Shown here in pieces: positions 27,587-36,393 of a DNA stretch of 64,000 nucleotides; positions within the stretch are counted from its first letter, which is position 1; every line of letters starts with the position of its first letter. A program made the translations under genes and the position numbers. Origin of the DNA: Shewanella jiangmenensis (GTDB taxonomy: Bacteria; Pseudomonadota; Gammaproteobacteria; Enterobacterales; Shewanellaceae); NCBI RefSeq assembly GCF_018596335.1, contig NZ_JAHEPS010000008.1, positions 1 to 64,000 of the forward strand, read 5' to 3'. The notes below the pieces were generated by a model, which was given only the letters and a program-made list of their open reading frames with translations, did not search any database and was not told where the DNA came from.

Positions 27587-27991
27587 ATGGATCAGAACAA
27601 CCAAGCCCTGCAGTCCGTCCGGTTGGACAAATGGCTCTGGGCCGCCCGTTTCTACAAGACCCGGGCACTGGCCAAAGAGATGATCAACGGCGGTAAAGTA
27701 CATTACAACGGTGCCCGCACCAAATCCAGCAAGAATGCGGAAGTGGGTGCCGTTCTTAAGATACGTCAGGGATATGACGAAAAAGAGGTGGTGATAGTAA
27801 AATTGTCGGAACAACGACAAAACGCCAGCATCGCCCAAACCCTGTATCAGGAAACCCCTGAAAGCGAACGTAAGCGCGCCGCCAACGCAGAAGCCAGGCG
27901 GCTGAATATACTGAATAATCCCGCGCCGGATACCAAGCCAGACAAAAAGCAGCGCCGCGAGCTGCTTAAGGCCAAGTCAGGCGACTATTAA
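27587..27991 (+). CDS. hslR: ribosome-associated heat shock protein 15
   Basis: A 134-aa S4-domain RNA-binding protein. The S4 fold covers residues 9-75 (VRLDKWLWAARFYKTRALAKEMI), followed by a basic tail. In E. coli Hsp15 recycles stalled 50S subunits that still carry peptidyl-tRNA. The ATG at 27587 follows GGAG. It lies 27 bp before hslO, as in E. coli, where the two are heat-shock genes. Confidence 0.95.
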   Translation: MDQNNQALQSVRLDKWLWAARFYKTRALAKEMINGGKVHYNGARTKSSKNAEVGAVLKIRQGYDEKEVVIVKLSEQRQNASIAQTLYQETPESERKRAANAEARRLNILNNPAPDTKPDKKQRRELLKAKSGDY

Positions 27992-28018
27992 CCGGGCAGC
28001 GCCCACTAAGATACCGAT

Positions 28019-28888
28019 ATGAACAAAGACACTTTATACAGATACCTGTTTGAAAATGCCGATGTGCGCGGCGAGCTGGTGCAGCTGGCCGATGCCTATC
28101 AATCTGTGGTCAATGCCCACGAATACCCGCCTGTGCTGCGCCACTTCCTCGGCGAGCTGATGGCGGCCACCTCCCTGTTAACCGCGACCCTCAAGTTCAG
28201 CGGTGATATCGCGGTGCAGGTGCAGGGCGACGGCCCGGTGTCACTGGCGGTGATCAACGGCAATAACAACCAGGAGCTGCGCGGCGTGGCACGCTGGGAC
28301 GGTGAGCTGGCTAACAACGCAAGCCTTGGCGAGCTGTTCGGCAACGGCTATATCGTCATCACCCTGACCCCAGACGAAGGCGAGCGTTATCAGGGCGTGG
28401 TTGCGCTCGATAAACCAACCCTGGCCGAATGCCTGCAGGACTACTTTGAAAAGTCAGAGCAGCTGCCGACCCGCCTGTGGCTGTTTGCCGATGGCGAGCG
28501 CGCCGCCGGTATCTTCCTGCAGGTGCTGCCAACCGATGGCCAGCACAACGAAGATTACGATCACCTCACCACCCTCACCGCCACCATCAAGCAGGAAGAA
28601 ATGCTTGAGCTGCCGGCGGAAGAAGTGCTGCATCGCCTTTATCATGAAGAGCAGGTTCGCCTGTTTGACCCCATCGGCGTCAGCTTCAAGTGCACCTGCT
28701 CCCGCGAGCGCAGCGCGGCGGCCATCCTCACTATCGCCAAAGACGAAATTCTTGAACTGTTCAACGAGCAGGGCCAGATTGAGATGGGTTGTGAGTATTG
28801 CAACAGCCATTACCGCTTCGACGCTATCGACATTGAGGCACTGTACGCCAACGCCGGCCTCTCACAGCAAAGCGTCACCAAACAGTGA
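28019..28888 (+). CDS. hslO: redox-regulated chaperone Hsp33
   Basis: A 289-aa chaperone that is switched on by oxidation and unfolding. The C-terminal zinc switch has both cysteine pairs, C-T-C (FKCTCSRER) and C-E-Y-C ([10 protein letters not shown]). The N-terminal chaperone core is typical. It is cotranscribed with hslR and ends at a strong terminator. Confidence 0.96.
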   Translation: MNKDTLYRYLFENADVRGELVQLADAYQSVVNAHEYPPVLRHFLGELMAATSLLTATLKFSGDIAVQVQGDGPVSLAVINGNNNQELRGVARWDGELANNASLGELFGNGYIVITLTPDEGERYQGVVALDKPTLAECLQDYFEKSEQLPTRLWLFADGERAAGIFLQVLPTDGQHNEDYDHLTTLTATIKQEEMLELPAEEVLHRLYHEEQVRLFDPIGVSFKCTCSRERSAAAILTIAKDEILELFNEQGQIEMGCEYCNSHYRFDAIDIEALYANAGLSQQSVTKQ

Positions 28889-28907
28889 CCTGAATCACAC
28901 CACCCAA

Positions 28908-28936
28908 GCGGACGCCGCTGTGCGTCCGTTTTTTTT
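28908..28936 (+). terminator. terminator after hslO
   Basis: A 7-bp stem CGGACGC / GCGTCCG with a 6-base loop, followed by eight T residues. Confidence 0.92.
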
Positions 28937-29085
28937 GACGTTTTTTCAGATCTGGCTCACACATTAATAGCCGCTTACGTTACAATCAGCGCGGGCGCCC
29001 GACCCGACTTGATGGCGCACCAAAAACCGGCAACACAGATCGGTATCATAAATACAATACCTCTTTACAAATGGAGACCTTACCT

Positions 29086-30627
29086 ATGGCGGATGGAATC
29101 AACCGCGTACACCGTAATCCCTCAACGGCCGAACTGGTAGAATTGGCGCTCGGCAGAGGTGAAGGAGAGCTGACCGCCAATGGCGCGCTGGTTGCCAAGA
29201 CCGGTGCCCGCACAGGCCGCTCCCCCAACGACCGCTTCATCGTCAAAGAAGCCTCCTCAGAAGCCGATATCGACTGGGGCAAAGTCAACAAGCCATTTGC
29301 CGCCGATGCCTTCAATGCCCTGTGGGACCGTGTTGAAGCCTATCTGGCCGACAAAGAAATCTTCGTATCCGATTTGGAAGTGGGCGCCGACCCTGAGCAT
29401 TATCTGCCGGTCACAGTCACTACCGAATATGCCTGGCACCAGCTGTTTGCCCGCAACCTGTTCATCATCCCCGAAACCTTTAACAAGGGCGGCAAAGCGG
29501 TGTGGCAAATCATGAACGCCCCCGGTTTTGTGTGTGAACCCGAGCGTGACGGCACCGCCTCTGAAGCCACTGTTATCATCAACTTCGCTGAGCGCAAGGT
29601 ACTGCTTGCTGGCCTGAAATATGCCGGTGAGATGAAGAAGTCCATGTTCTCAGTACAAAACTTCCTGCTGCCAGCCAAGGGCGTGCTGCCAATGCACTGC
29701 TCTGCCAACGTCGGCAAAGACGGCGACACCACGCTGTTCTTCGGTCTGTCAGGCACAGGCAAGACGACCCTGTCTGCCGATCCCAAGCGCTTCCTCATCG
29801 GTGACGACGAGCACGGCTGGGCACCCGGCGGCGTGTTCAACATCGAAGGCGGCTGCTACGCCAAGTGTATCGACCTGAGCCAGAAGAACGAGCCGGTAAT
29901 TTGGGATGCCATCCGCTTCGGCACCGTGCTGGAAAACGTGGTACTGGACGACAAGCGCGTACCCGACTACAAAAATTCCAGCCTGACCGAAAACACCCGC
30001 GCCGCTTACCCACTGGAGCACATTGCCCAGCGTCAGGAAGCCAACCGTGGTGGCGAGCCTCGCGCCGTGGTGTTCCTGACCTGTGACGTATCCGGCGTGC
30101 TGCCACCTGTGTCCAAGCTCAGCAAGGAACAGGCAGCGTATCACTTCCTGTCCGGTTACACCGCCAAGGTAGGTTCTACTGAAATGGGCTCAACCTCTGC
30201 CATTCAGTCAACCTTCTCTACCTGCTTCGGTGCACCTTTCTTCCCACGTCCTGCCGGCGTATACGCCGAGCTGCTGATGAAGCGCATCGAGTCCTTCGGC
30301 AGCCAGGTATATCTGGTGAACACCGGCTGGACCGGCGGTCCTTACGGTGTGGGCAAGCGTTTTGACATTCCGACCACCCGCGCCATCGTTGATGCTATCG
30401 TCAGCGGCGAGCTGGCCAATGTGGAAACCGTGCACCTGGACAAGCTGAACCTGGACGTGCCAGTGGCGGTACCCGGCGTTGACTCTGCCCTGCTGAACCC
30501 GGTCAACACCTGGAGCGATAAGGCCAAGTACGCCGAATACGCCCAGAAGCTGGCCGAAGAGTTCCAGGCCAACTTCGCCAAATATCAGGTACCTGACTCC
30601 ATCAAGAACGCCGGCCCAAAGGCCTAA
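29086..30627 (+). CDS. pckA: ATP-dependent phosphoenolpyruvate carboxykinase
   Basis: A 513-aa enzyme that converts oxaloacetate and ATP to phosphoenolpyruvate, the first committed step of gluconeogenesis. The P-loop GLSGTGKT is at 220-227, and the metal and ATP motif GDDEHGW follows. The substrate motif [10 protein letters not shown] lies near residue 45. I prefer the ATG at 29086 (MADGINRVH); another in-frame ATG at 29071 would add five residues. It lies between two strong terminators, so it is monocistronic. In E. coli pckA is also near hslO. Confidence 0.97.
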   Translation: MADGINRVHRNPSTAELVELALGRGEGELTANGALVAKTGARTGRSPNDRFIVKEASSEADIDWGKVNKPFAADAFNALWDRVEAYLADKEIFVSDLEVGADPEHYLPVTVTTEYAWHQLFARNLFIIPETFNKGGKAVWQIMNAPGFVCEPERDGTASEATVIINFAERKVLLAGLKYAGEMKKSMFSVQNFLLPAKGVLPMHCSANVGKDGDTTLFFGLSGTGKTTLSADPKRFLIGDDEHGWAPGGVFNIEGGCYAKCIDLSQKNEPVIWDAIRFGTVLENVVLDDKRVPDYKNSSLTENTRAAYPLEHIAQRQEANRGGEPRAVVFLTCDVSGVLPPVSKLSKEQAAYHFLSGYTAKVGSTEMGSTSAIQSTFSTCFGAPFFPRPAGVYAELLMKRIESFGSQVYLVNTGWTGGPYGVGKRFDIPTTRAIVDAIVSGELANVETVHLDKLNLDVPVAVPGVDSALLNPVNTWSDKAKYAEYAQKLAEEFQANFAKYQVPDSIKNAGPKA

Positions 30628-30641
30628 GCGCACACTGATGT

Positions 30642-30672
30642 AAAAAACGGCTCCCGAGGGAGCCGTTTTTTT
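30642..30672 (+). terminator. terminator after pckA
   Basis: A perfect 14-bp stem AAAAAACGGCTCCC / GGGAGCCGTTTTTT with a GA loop and a T run. Confidence 0.95.
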
Positions 30673-30716
30673 GTTGGTCGCGACTGGCTGGCAAGCAAAA
30701 CGCCAAATCCCCCGCA

Positions 30717-30798
30717 CTTGCCCCTTGCCCCTTGGCCTTGTCCCTTGGCCTTGTCCCTTGGCCTTGGCCTTGGCCTTGGCCTTGGCCTTGGCCTTGGC
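30717..30798. repeat. TTGGCC hexamer tandem repeat
   Basis: Six exact TTGGCC units (30758-30793) plus a partial seventh, preceded by diverged units in which TTGGCC alternates with TTGTCCC or TTGCCCC. The array is 82 bp long and lies in the gap between pckA and the ExbD-like gene. Hexamers often change copy number by slippage. It does not encode a credible protein in any frame. Confidence 0.92.
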
Positions 30799-30955
30799 AA
30801 AATTGTGAGCCAGATCAATGAAACACGCTATTAACAACCCTGTCAGGGCAAAAGGCTGGACAGCTGCGCGCTATGCTGCAAAAAATGGTCAGTGTAAGCC
30901 TTAAGCAGTAGAAGGAAAACAATAAGCGCCAACCAATTCGCCGGGGGAAACAGAC

Positions 30956-31357
30956 ATGGCCTTTAAAAAATATGCCGCCGAACATGAAGAAGCCAAGGTG
31001 GATATGACACCTATGCTCGATATCATCTTCATCATGCTTATCTTCTTTATCGTGACCACATCCTTCGTCAAACCCATGGGGATTGACTACAACAAGCCCG
31101 AGTCCAGCGCCCGCAGCAGTGCCAAGAGCGACAACATTCTTATCAGCGTCAATAAGGCCGGCATAATCAAGATGGAAAACCGCCAGGTGGATATTGAGCG
31201 GCTTACCGCCAACATAGAGCGCAAGCTGGCTGAAACTCCGGGTGCGGCGGTGCTTATTCAGGCCGAAGGTGAAACCCTGCACGGCGTGGTGGTTAAGGTG
31301 ATGGATGAAGTCAAAACCGCCGGGGTGAAGAAAATCTCGGTGACTCAGTCGGATTAG
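30956..31357 (+). CDS. ExbD/TolR-like biopolymer transport protein
   Basis: A 133-aa protein with a cytoplasmic start, one helix (about residues 20-42, VDMTPMLDIIFIMLIFFIV in sequence) and a periplasmic domain. The D in PMLDIIFIMLIFF is the conserved proton-path aspartate of ExbD and TolR. These proteins pair with ExbB or TolQ to power TonB-like or Tol systems. No ExbB or TonB gene is near, so the partner must lie elsewhere. It has its own ribosome site (GGGGGA) and a terminator with degenerate repeats behind it. Confidence 0.9.
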   Translation: MAFKKYAAEHEEAKVDMTPMLDIIFIMLIFFIVTTSFVKPMGIDYNKPESSARSSAKSDNILISVNKAGIIKMENRQVDIERLTANIERKLAETPGAAVLIQAEGETLHGVVVKVMDEVKTAGVKKISVTQSD

Positions 31358-31374
31358 TAAACCGGCGCTGCTTT

Positions 31375-31441
31375 CGACAACAGCTCTCGACAAAAAACGG
31401 CCGACAAGAAACACCGAGAAGAAAAACGGCTCCACCAAGAA
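31375..31441. repeat. degenerate 13-14-bp tandem repeat leading into a terminator
   Basis: Units beginning CGACAA or CGAGAA start at 31375, 31388, 31402 and 31415 (spacing 13, 14, 13), and a further related unit at 31433. The later units contain AAAAACGGCTC, which is the 5' arm of the terminator at 31442-31466. The array seems to have grown from, or towards, the terminator arm. Confidence 0.75.
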
Positions 31442-31466
31442 AAAACGGCTCTCAAAGAGCCGTTTT
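31442..31466. terminator. bidirectional terminator after the ExbD-like gene
   Basis: An 11-bp stem AAAACGGCTCT / AGAGCCGTTTT with a 3-base loop, between the convergent ExbD-like gene and the ABC permease gene. Confidence 0.9.
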
Positions 31467-31498
31467 ATGTAATGAGCCGCTTGATTTAATAACCTTTC

Positions 31499-32668
31499 TC
31501 AGCCGCGGCGATTAAACACAGCCGAAGCGATATCGCCCCAACCCGGCTCCTTGCCGTACATGCGAATGCCAAGCTCAAAGACCCGCGCCGAGGCGTTGGC
31601 CAGCCACACCACAAATGCCGCCAGTAAACCAAGCGAGCCAAGCAGCTCCCACCAGGCCACTTCACCGGCGGCAATCCGCATTGGCATGGCGGCAAAAGAG
31701 GTCAGCGGCAACCAGCTAAGCACCTGCATCAGCTGGCCTTCGATGTTATCCATCACCGCAAACACCAGCCCCATCAGCACGCCGGGCAATAACATCACCA
31801 TACTGCGGCCGGAGTGATTGGGGTCGTCAATGGTGGCGGCAAAGCCCGCCAGAAAGGTGTTCAGCATCAGAAGGCCAAGCCCGAGGAAGAGCAGCATCCC
31901 CAACATATCTAACACGCCCAAAGGCAAACTGAGGCCGCCTTTGCCACTTATCATGGCCGCGCCCTGAATCAGCAGCAGTGCCATCACGCCGTAGGTCAAA
32001 ATGGTTTTTAAGGAAAACAGCGAGATACCTATGACCTTGCCATCAATCCACTCCCGTGCTGACACCAAAGTCAGCAGCTGCTCTGTCACCCGCTGCTGCT
32101 TTTCGCCGGTAATGGCGGTAAACATCAGCCCGAAGCTGGCAAAGTAGCCCATGATCAACAGGCCAAGAAACACCATGCTGACGACTTTACGCACCTTACG
32201 TTCCTGCTCATCGCCGGTTTGCTCTTTGGTGAAACTGAAATTGACCTCAGGCAGGGTATCTATCACCTGGCGCTGCTCGCCGGTCAGCGGCAAGGCTGAG
32301 ATTTGTTGCTGCTGATACCAGCGCTGCAGCTGCGACGTGAGTTTTTCATGCCAGCTGGCCGACTGAGTGCCGGTGATGGCAAGGCTGCCGCCGGATGAAT
32401 TGACCAGCAGGTCCCAGCGCTCGCCAAGCTCAGCTTTGGCGCCCTCAAGCGCTGCGGCATCAAGCTTGCTGAAAACAAACCCTTCGACCTCCGGCAACTG
32501 CGCCGCGGTAACTATCGCCACCCGATAATCTTTGTCGATAAACCCCTTGATGTGCGGCCAGGCCGACATCACGGCAAAGGTCAGCAGCATAAAGCCGATG
32601 CTCATCAGCTCCTGCTTCCATTTCAAAAAGCGTTTGAATTCAAATACGGCTATGGTCCAGCGGATCAT
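31499..32668 (-). CDS. ABC-2 type transporter permease (NatB-like)
   Basis: A 389-aa membrane protein with one N-terminal helix (about 22-40), a large external domain to about residue 170 and five to six helices in the second half. This layout is that of NatB-type ABC-2 permeases, known in Bacillus for sodium export. The start overlaps the stop of the ATPase gene (ATGA). The transported substrate here is unknown; peptide, drug or sodium export are all possible. Confidence 0.9.
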   Translation of the reverse strand: MIRWTIAVFEFKRFLKWKQELMSIGFMLLTFAVMSAWPHIKGFIDKDYRVAIVTAAQLPEVEGFVFSKLDAAALEGAKAELGERWDLLVNSSGGSLAITGTQSASWHEKLTSQLQRWYQQQQISALPLTGEQRQVIDTLPEVNFSFTKEQTGDEQERKVRKVVSMVFLGLLIMGYFASFGLMFTAITGEKQQRVTEQLLTLVSAREWIDGKVIGISLFSLKTILTYGVMALLLIQGAAMISGKGGLSLPLGVLDMLGMLLFLGLGLLMLNTFLAGFAATIDDPNHSGRSMVMLLPGVLMGLVFAVMDNIEGQLMQVLSWLPLTSFAAMPMRIAAGEVAWWELLGSLGLLAAFVVWLANASARVFELGIRMYGKEPGWGDIASAVFNRRG

Positions 32669-33600
32669 ACTGTCTCTCCCGGCTGTGATTGACGACCGCC
32701 AACGGCGCGCAGATACAACTCGTGCAAATCCGGCTGCAGCGCACTGAAACTTAACAGCTCACCGACCGACGAGAGTTCATTGAGCAGGGTTTGCAGGCTC
32801 GCGCCGGGGGCCTTGGTCAGGCTGAATTTCTGACCCTCGACGGCGGCAGTCTCTATGCTTGCCAGCGCCATCAACACCTCCGGCGTGGTCTCGGGTGTGA
32901 GCGTCACCTGATAGCTTTCAACCGGTGAGAGCTGCTGCATCACCTGCTCGAGGCTGCCAGAGGCCACCACTTCGCCGCGATTAATCAGCAGCATACGGTC
33001 GGCAAGCCGCTCCACCAGCGCCATCTGATGCGCGCTCAGCACTATGCCGGTACCGGCGGCGCGAAGCTCATCAAGCACCTCCACCACCAGCTCCTGATTG
33101 ACCGGGTCGAGGCCGGAAAAGGGTTCATCGAGGATTAAAAGTTCCGGCTCATGCAGCAGGCAGGCGATAAGCTGCACCTTCTGCTGATTCCCTTTGGAGA
33201 GCTGGCTCAGCTTGTCAGTGCGCTTTTCGGTGAGGCCAAAGCGCTCGGTCCATACCCCGATGCGGGTATCGAGCAGGGTTTTGTTCAGGCCGCGCAGCTC
33301 GCCGATGTAGTGCAGGTTTTGGGTAACGGTGCGGTCCTGATACAGACCTCGGTCTTCCGGCAGATAGCCATACGACTCCCGAGGCAGCCGCGCAATAGCC
33401 TTGCCGTCACGGCTGATGGCAAGCTCACCGGCATCAGGCTCGGTCAGCCCCACCAGCATCCTGATTAATGATGATTTACCCGCGCCGTTGGGGCCAAGCA
33501 GCGCCAACACTTCACCACCGCGCACCCGTAAACTGACCCCATTTACTGCCTTGACCGTGCTGTAGCGTTTCTCAAGCCCGGTTGCCTGTATCTGTATCAT
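32665..33600 (-). CDS. ABC transporter ATP-binding protein (NatA-like)
   Basis: A 311-aa ATPase. Walker A is GPNGAGKS at 36-43, the signature is the variant LSKGNQQK, and Walker B is LLILDEPFSGLD. It ends in a C-terminal extension of about 80 residues that is typical of NatA-like proteins. A strong GGAGG site precedes the ATG. It forms a two-gene operon with the permease. Confidence 0.93.
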   Translation of the reverse strand: MIQIQATGLEKRYSTVKAVNGVSLRVRGGEVLALLGPNGAGKSSLIRMLVGLTEPDAGELAISRDGKAIARLPRESYGYLPEDRGLYQDRTVTQNLHYIGELRGLNKTLLDTRIGVWTERFGLTEKRTDKLSQLSKGNQQKVQLIACLLHEPELLILDEPFSGLDPVNQELVVEVLDELRAAGTGIVLSAHQMALVERLADRMLLINRGEVVASGSLEQVMQQLSPVESYQVTLTPETTPEVLMALASIETAAVEGQKFSLTKAPGASLQTLLNELSSVGELLSFSALQPDLHELYLRAVGGRQSQPGETV

Positions 33601-33943
33601 GCCACCTCCCTATGCTGACTCATCAGAGTGATCAATCAGAGCGCTTCACTGTAATGCGCCGCCAGCGTGTCGCTGCTGCGTGCCTTACCCGAATCTGATG
33701 CCTAAAAAGCGTAACAGAGCACAATTTGCCCTGACCGCTGTCATAATATGTCAATCAAACACAACAAATAAACACATTAATTACAATTAATTACATTAAT
33801 TTTGTACCGTACGGCGTTCACCGCACCGGCAACGGCAGCAAGCGCCTGTTCGGCAGACGCGAAACAGCGCCGTTTTGGGCTTGCGAAGCGGCCGCAATTA
33901 CGAAAAGATACAGGCTCTTTTTCAATGCGTTCAGGCCCGCGAT
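33601..33943. other. divergent intergenic region with AT-rich direct repeats
   Basis: A 343-bp gap between the ABC operon and the M14 peptidase gene. The notable part is 33776-33803, where ATTAATTACA-like units occur three times in a row, a plausible binding site or promoter element. The stretch 33806-33943 is GC-rich and could encode an N-terminal extension of the peptidase from a TTG at 33875, but that would bury the signal peptide. Confidence 0.55.
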
Positions 33944-35812
33944 ATGCTTTGCACCACTCCTTGCCATTCAGCCCGTTTTTCTGCGTTTCGTTTATCCGCC
34001 CTCGGCACTGCCCTTACCCTGACGGCCGCCCTCGGGGCATCCCTGCCAGTCATGGCCGAGCCGCAAATGCACAGCACCTTTATCAACGATGCGCTGCTGC
34101 CACCGGCAGAGCCGTGGCAAGGGGCGAGCCTCAATCTGATGCGCGCCGCCGATGACAGCTATGCCACCCCGTTCGAGCAAAGCGGCGGCATCGAAAGTCC
34201 GGACTATGAGGCCACCATGGCCTGGCTCGACAAGCTCATCAAGCGCAGCAAGTACCTGAGCAAGGTGAGCCTGGGCAAGAGCCCCCAGGGGCGCGATATT
34301 TGGATGATAGTGGCCAGTAAAGAAGGCGCCGACAGCCCCAAGAGTCTTGCCGCCAACAGCCGCCCGACCGTGCTGGTGCAGGCCGGCATTCACTCGGGTG
34401 AAATCGATGGTAAAGACGCGGGCATGATGCTGCTGCGCGACATCGAAAAAGGCGGCAAACATGAGCTGCTCGAGCGCGCTAACCTGCTGTTTGTGCCTAT
34501 TTTCAGTGTCGATGCCCATGAGCGCGCCAGCGAGTACAACCGGGTTAACCAGCGTGGGCCAGTGAAGATGGGCTGGCGCACCACAGCGAACAACCTCAAC
34601 CTTAACCGCGACTACGCCAAGGCCGATGCCAAAGAGATGCAGCTGATGCTCGCGGCCATCAATGCCTGGAATCCGAGTCTGTATATCGACGTGCACGTAA
34701 CCGATGGCATCGACTACCAGTACGACATCACCTTCGGCTACAACCAGAAGCAAGGCCTGAGCCCGGCGCTGTTTTCCTGGCTCGATGGCAGCTTCCGCCC
34801 CGAGGTCGAGTCTGCGCTGACCAGCGCAGGACACATTCCCGGGCAACTGGTGTTTGCCATGGATAACACAGATATCACCAAGGGCATGTCACAATGGAAC
34901 GCCTCGCCGCGCTACTCAAACGGCTATGGTGACGCACGCCACCTGCCCACCATTCTGATTGAAAACCACAGCTTAAAGCCGTTCAAACAGCGGGTGCTCG
35001 GCACCTATGTGATGCTGGAGCAGAGCCTGAAAACCGTGGGCGACAACGCCACAGCACTCAAGGCCGCCATCATGGCCGACAGCTTCCGCTACCCAACTGA
35101 AATCACCCTCACCTGGAAAGAAGAACAGCAAGCAAGCTGGGATTTCAAAGGCATAGGTTACACAGTCGAGCAAAGCCCTGTGTCCGGCGCCAATGTAGTT
35201 CGCTGGAACGGCCAGCCGGTGACCTACGAAAAGCTGCCGGTGTTTGGCAACACAATACCCGACATCAAGGTAAGCCGCCCCGAGGCCTATTACATTCTGC
35301 CCCAGTGGCAGGAAGTGATTGCCAAGCTTGAAAATCACGGCGTCCGCTTTGAGCGCATGAGCGAAACCGCCACGGTTAAAGTGGGCGAGTATCGGTTCAG
35401 CAATGTTGAATTTGCTGCCAAGGATTACGAGGGTCGCCAGCGGGTTAAGGCCGATGCAACACTCTCTCAAACCGAGCTTGAGCTGCCGGCGGGTACGGTT
35501 AAAGTGAGTACCGAGCAGGCACTGGGCGACTTGGCGATTTTGCTGCTTGAGCCACAATCTCCCGATTCGCTGCTGCAATGGGGCCTGTTTAACCCCATCT
35601 TCACCCGCACCGAATACATGGAAGACTATGCGGTAGAACCCATGGCAGCGGCGCTGCTTGAAAAGGATCCCGAGCTTAAAAAAGCCTTCGATGAGGCGCT
35701 GAAAGACCCGGCCTTTGCCGCCGACCCTGAAACGCGCCTGCGCTGGTTCTACGAAAAGAGCCCCTACTACGACAGCGAATACCTGCGTTATCCGGTCTTT
35801 CGCAGTAACTAA
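33944..35812 (+). CDS. secreted M14-family zinc carboxypeptidase
   Basis: A 622-aa protein with a signal peptide (about residues 1-39, ending PVMA). The zinc ligands are H150 and E153 (HSGE) and H251 (DVHVTDG). The substrate-binding segment NLNRDYAKAD lies between them. The large C-terminal part is less conserved. It should cleave C-terminal residues from peptides outside the cytoplasm. The start at 33944 is chosen because it gives a normal signal peptide, although the ribosome site is poor. It is followed by a 17-bp repeat array and a terminator. Confidence 0.9.
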   Translation: MLCTTPCHSARFSAFRLSALGTALTLTAALGASLPVMAEPQMHSTFINDALLPPAEPWQGASLNLMRAADDSYATPFEQSGGIESPDYEATMAWLDKLIKRSKYLSKVSLGKSPQGRDIWMIVASKEGADSPKSLAANSRPTVLVQAGIHSGEIDGKDAGMMLLRDIEKGGKHELLERANLLFVPIFSVDAHERASEYNRVNQRGPVKMGWRTTANNLNLNRDYAKADAKEMQLMLAAINAWNPSLYIDVHVTDGIDYQYDITFGYNQKQGLSPALFSWLDGSFRPEVESALTSAGHIPGQLVFAMDNTDITKGMSQWNASPRYSNGYGDARHLPTILIENHSLKPFKQRVLGTYVMLEQSLKTVGDNATALKAAIMADSFRYPTEITLTWKEEQQASWDFKGIGYTVEQSPVSGANVVRWNGQPVTYEKLPVFGNTIPDIKVSRPEAYYILPQWQEVIAKLENHGVRFERMSETATVKVGEYRFSNVEFAAKDYEGRQRVKADATLSQTELELPAGTVKVSTEQALGDLAILLLEPQSPDSLLQWGLFNPIFTRTEYMEDYAVEPMAAALLEKDPELKKAFDEALKDPAFAADPETRLRWFYEKSPYYDSEYLRYPVFRSN

Positions 35813-35861
35813 GGGCTCGCAGTAACTAACGGCTCATAGCAACTAAGAGCTCGCAGTCACT
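35805..35861. repeat. 17-bp tandem repeat overlapping the peptidase stop codon
   Basis: Three units (GTAACTAAGGGCTCGCA, GTAACTAACGGCTCATA, GCAACTAAGAGCTCGCA) and a partial fourth. The first unit contains the stop codon of the M14 peptidase gene, so the array seems to have grown from the 3' end of the gene. Confidence 0.9.
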
Positions 35862-35889
35862 TTTCCGCAGCCATCATCATCGACATAAA

Positions 35890-35913
35890 AAGGCCGGGCA
35901 AATGCCCGGCCTT
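35890..35913. terminator. bidirectional terminator between M14 peptidase and ORF2-like gene
   Basis: A 10-bp stem AAGGCCGGGC / GCCCGGCCTT with an AAAT loop, lying between two convergent genes. Confidence 0.9.
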
Positions 35914-35939
35914 CTTTGTTAACGACACACTGAAGCGGA

Positions 35940-36383
35940 TTACTGCACGCCGTTGGTCAGGTCAATCAGGTGCACGCTCACACCCTCAACACCGGCATCG
36001 GCGGCGATGGCAGCTGACAGCGCCAGCAGGTCGGCACCGGCGGCGGCCTTCACCACGGCAAAGTTGTCGTAGGTGTTAACCACAGTCACGCCGTGGGCAG
36101 CAGCCAACGCATCGGCAGAGGCAGAGCCAAGACGCACCACCAGCTCACCGCTGGCACGCAGGCTCTTGAAGCCGCTCTCATCCAGCACTTCTTCACCGGC
36201 CAGCAGGCTGGCGGCATTGCCGGTTTTAAGGAACTTCTCACCGTTGATGGTCAGTGGGTACGCAGCTTCGGCCGGAGCAGACGCAAGCTCAGCGGCAGCA
36301 AGCTCGGCTGCGGTTGGCAGGTTATTGGCTGCCATCAGGTTTCCGGCAAAGAGGCCGGCACACAAGAGAATCATCTTTTTCAT
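35940..36383 (-). CDS. small secreted protein, possible protease chaperone (ORF2-like)
   Basis: A 147-aa protein with a signal peptide (MKKMILLCAGLFAGNLMA, cleavage about residue 18). The mature part is Ala-rich with no catalytic motif. Its C-terminal half (about 75-140) has the look of a small alpha/beta propeptide-like fold (LVVRLGSASADALAAAHGV, FAVVKAAAGADLLALSAAI). It starts 10 bp after the subtilase gene with a strong GAGGAG site, so the two are cotranscribed. In Aeromonas sobria the kexin-like protease ASP is followed by orf2, a secreted chaperone of about the same size that is needed for ASP to mature. I infer the same role here from position, size and secretion; I could not align the sequences. 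Confidence 0.82.
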   Translation of the reverse strand: MKKMILLCAGLFAGNLMAANNLPTAAELAAAELASAPAEAAYPLTINGEKFLKTGNAASLLAGEEVLDESGFKSLRASGELVVRLGSASADALAAAHGVTVVNTYDNFAVVKAAAGADLLALSAAIAADAGVEGVSVHLIDLTNGVQ

Positions 36384-36393
36384 GGGCTACTCC

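Noticed and set aside
30208-30837. Minus-strand open frame over the end of pckA and the hexamer array, encoding an Ala-Lys run
   Set aside because: The alternating Lys-Ala stretch is only the translation of the CCAAGG repeat. Most of the frame lies antisense to pckA and no family likeness exists.
33875-33943. Upstream TTG start for the M14 peptidase
   Set aside because: It would place 23 extra residues, partly charged, before the signal peptide and has no ribosome site.
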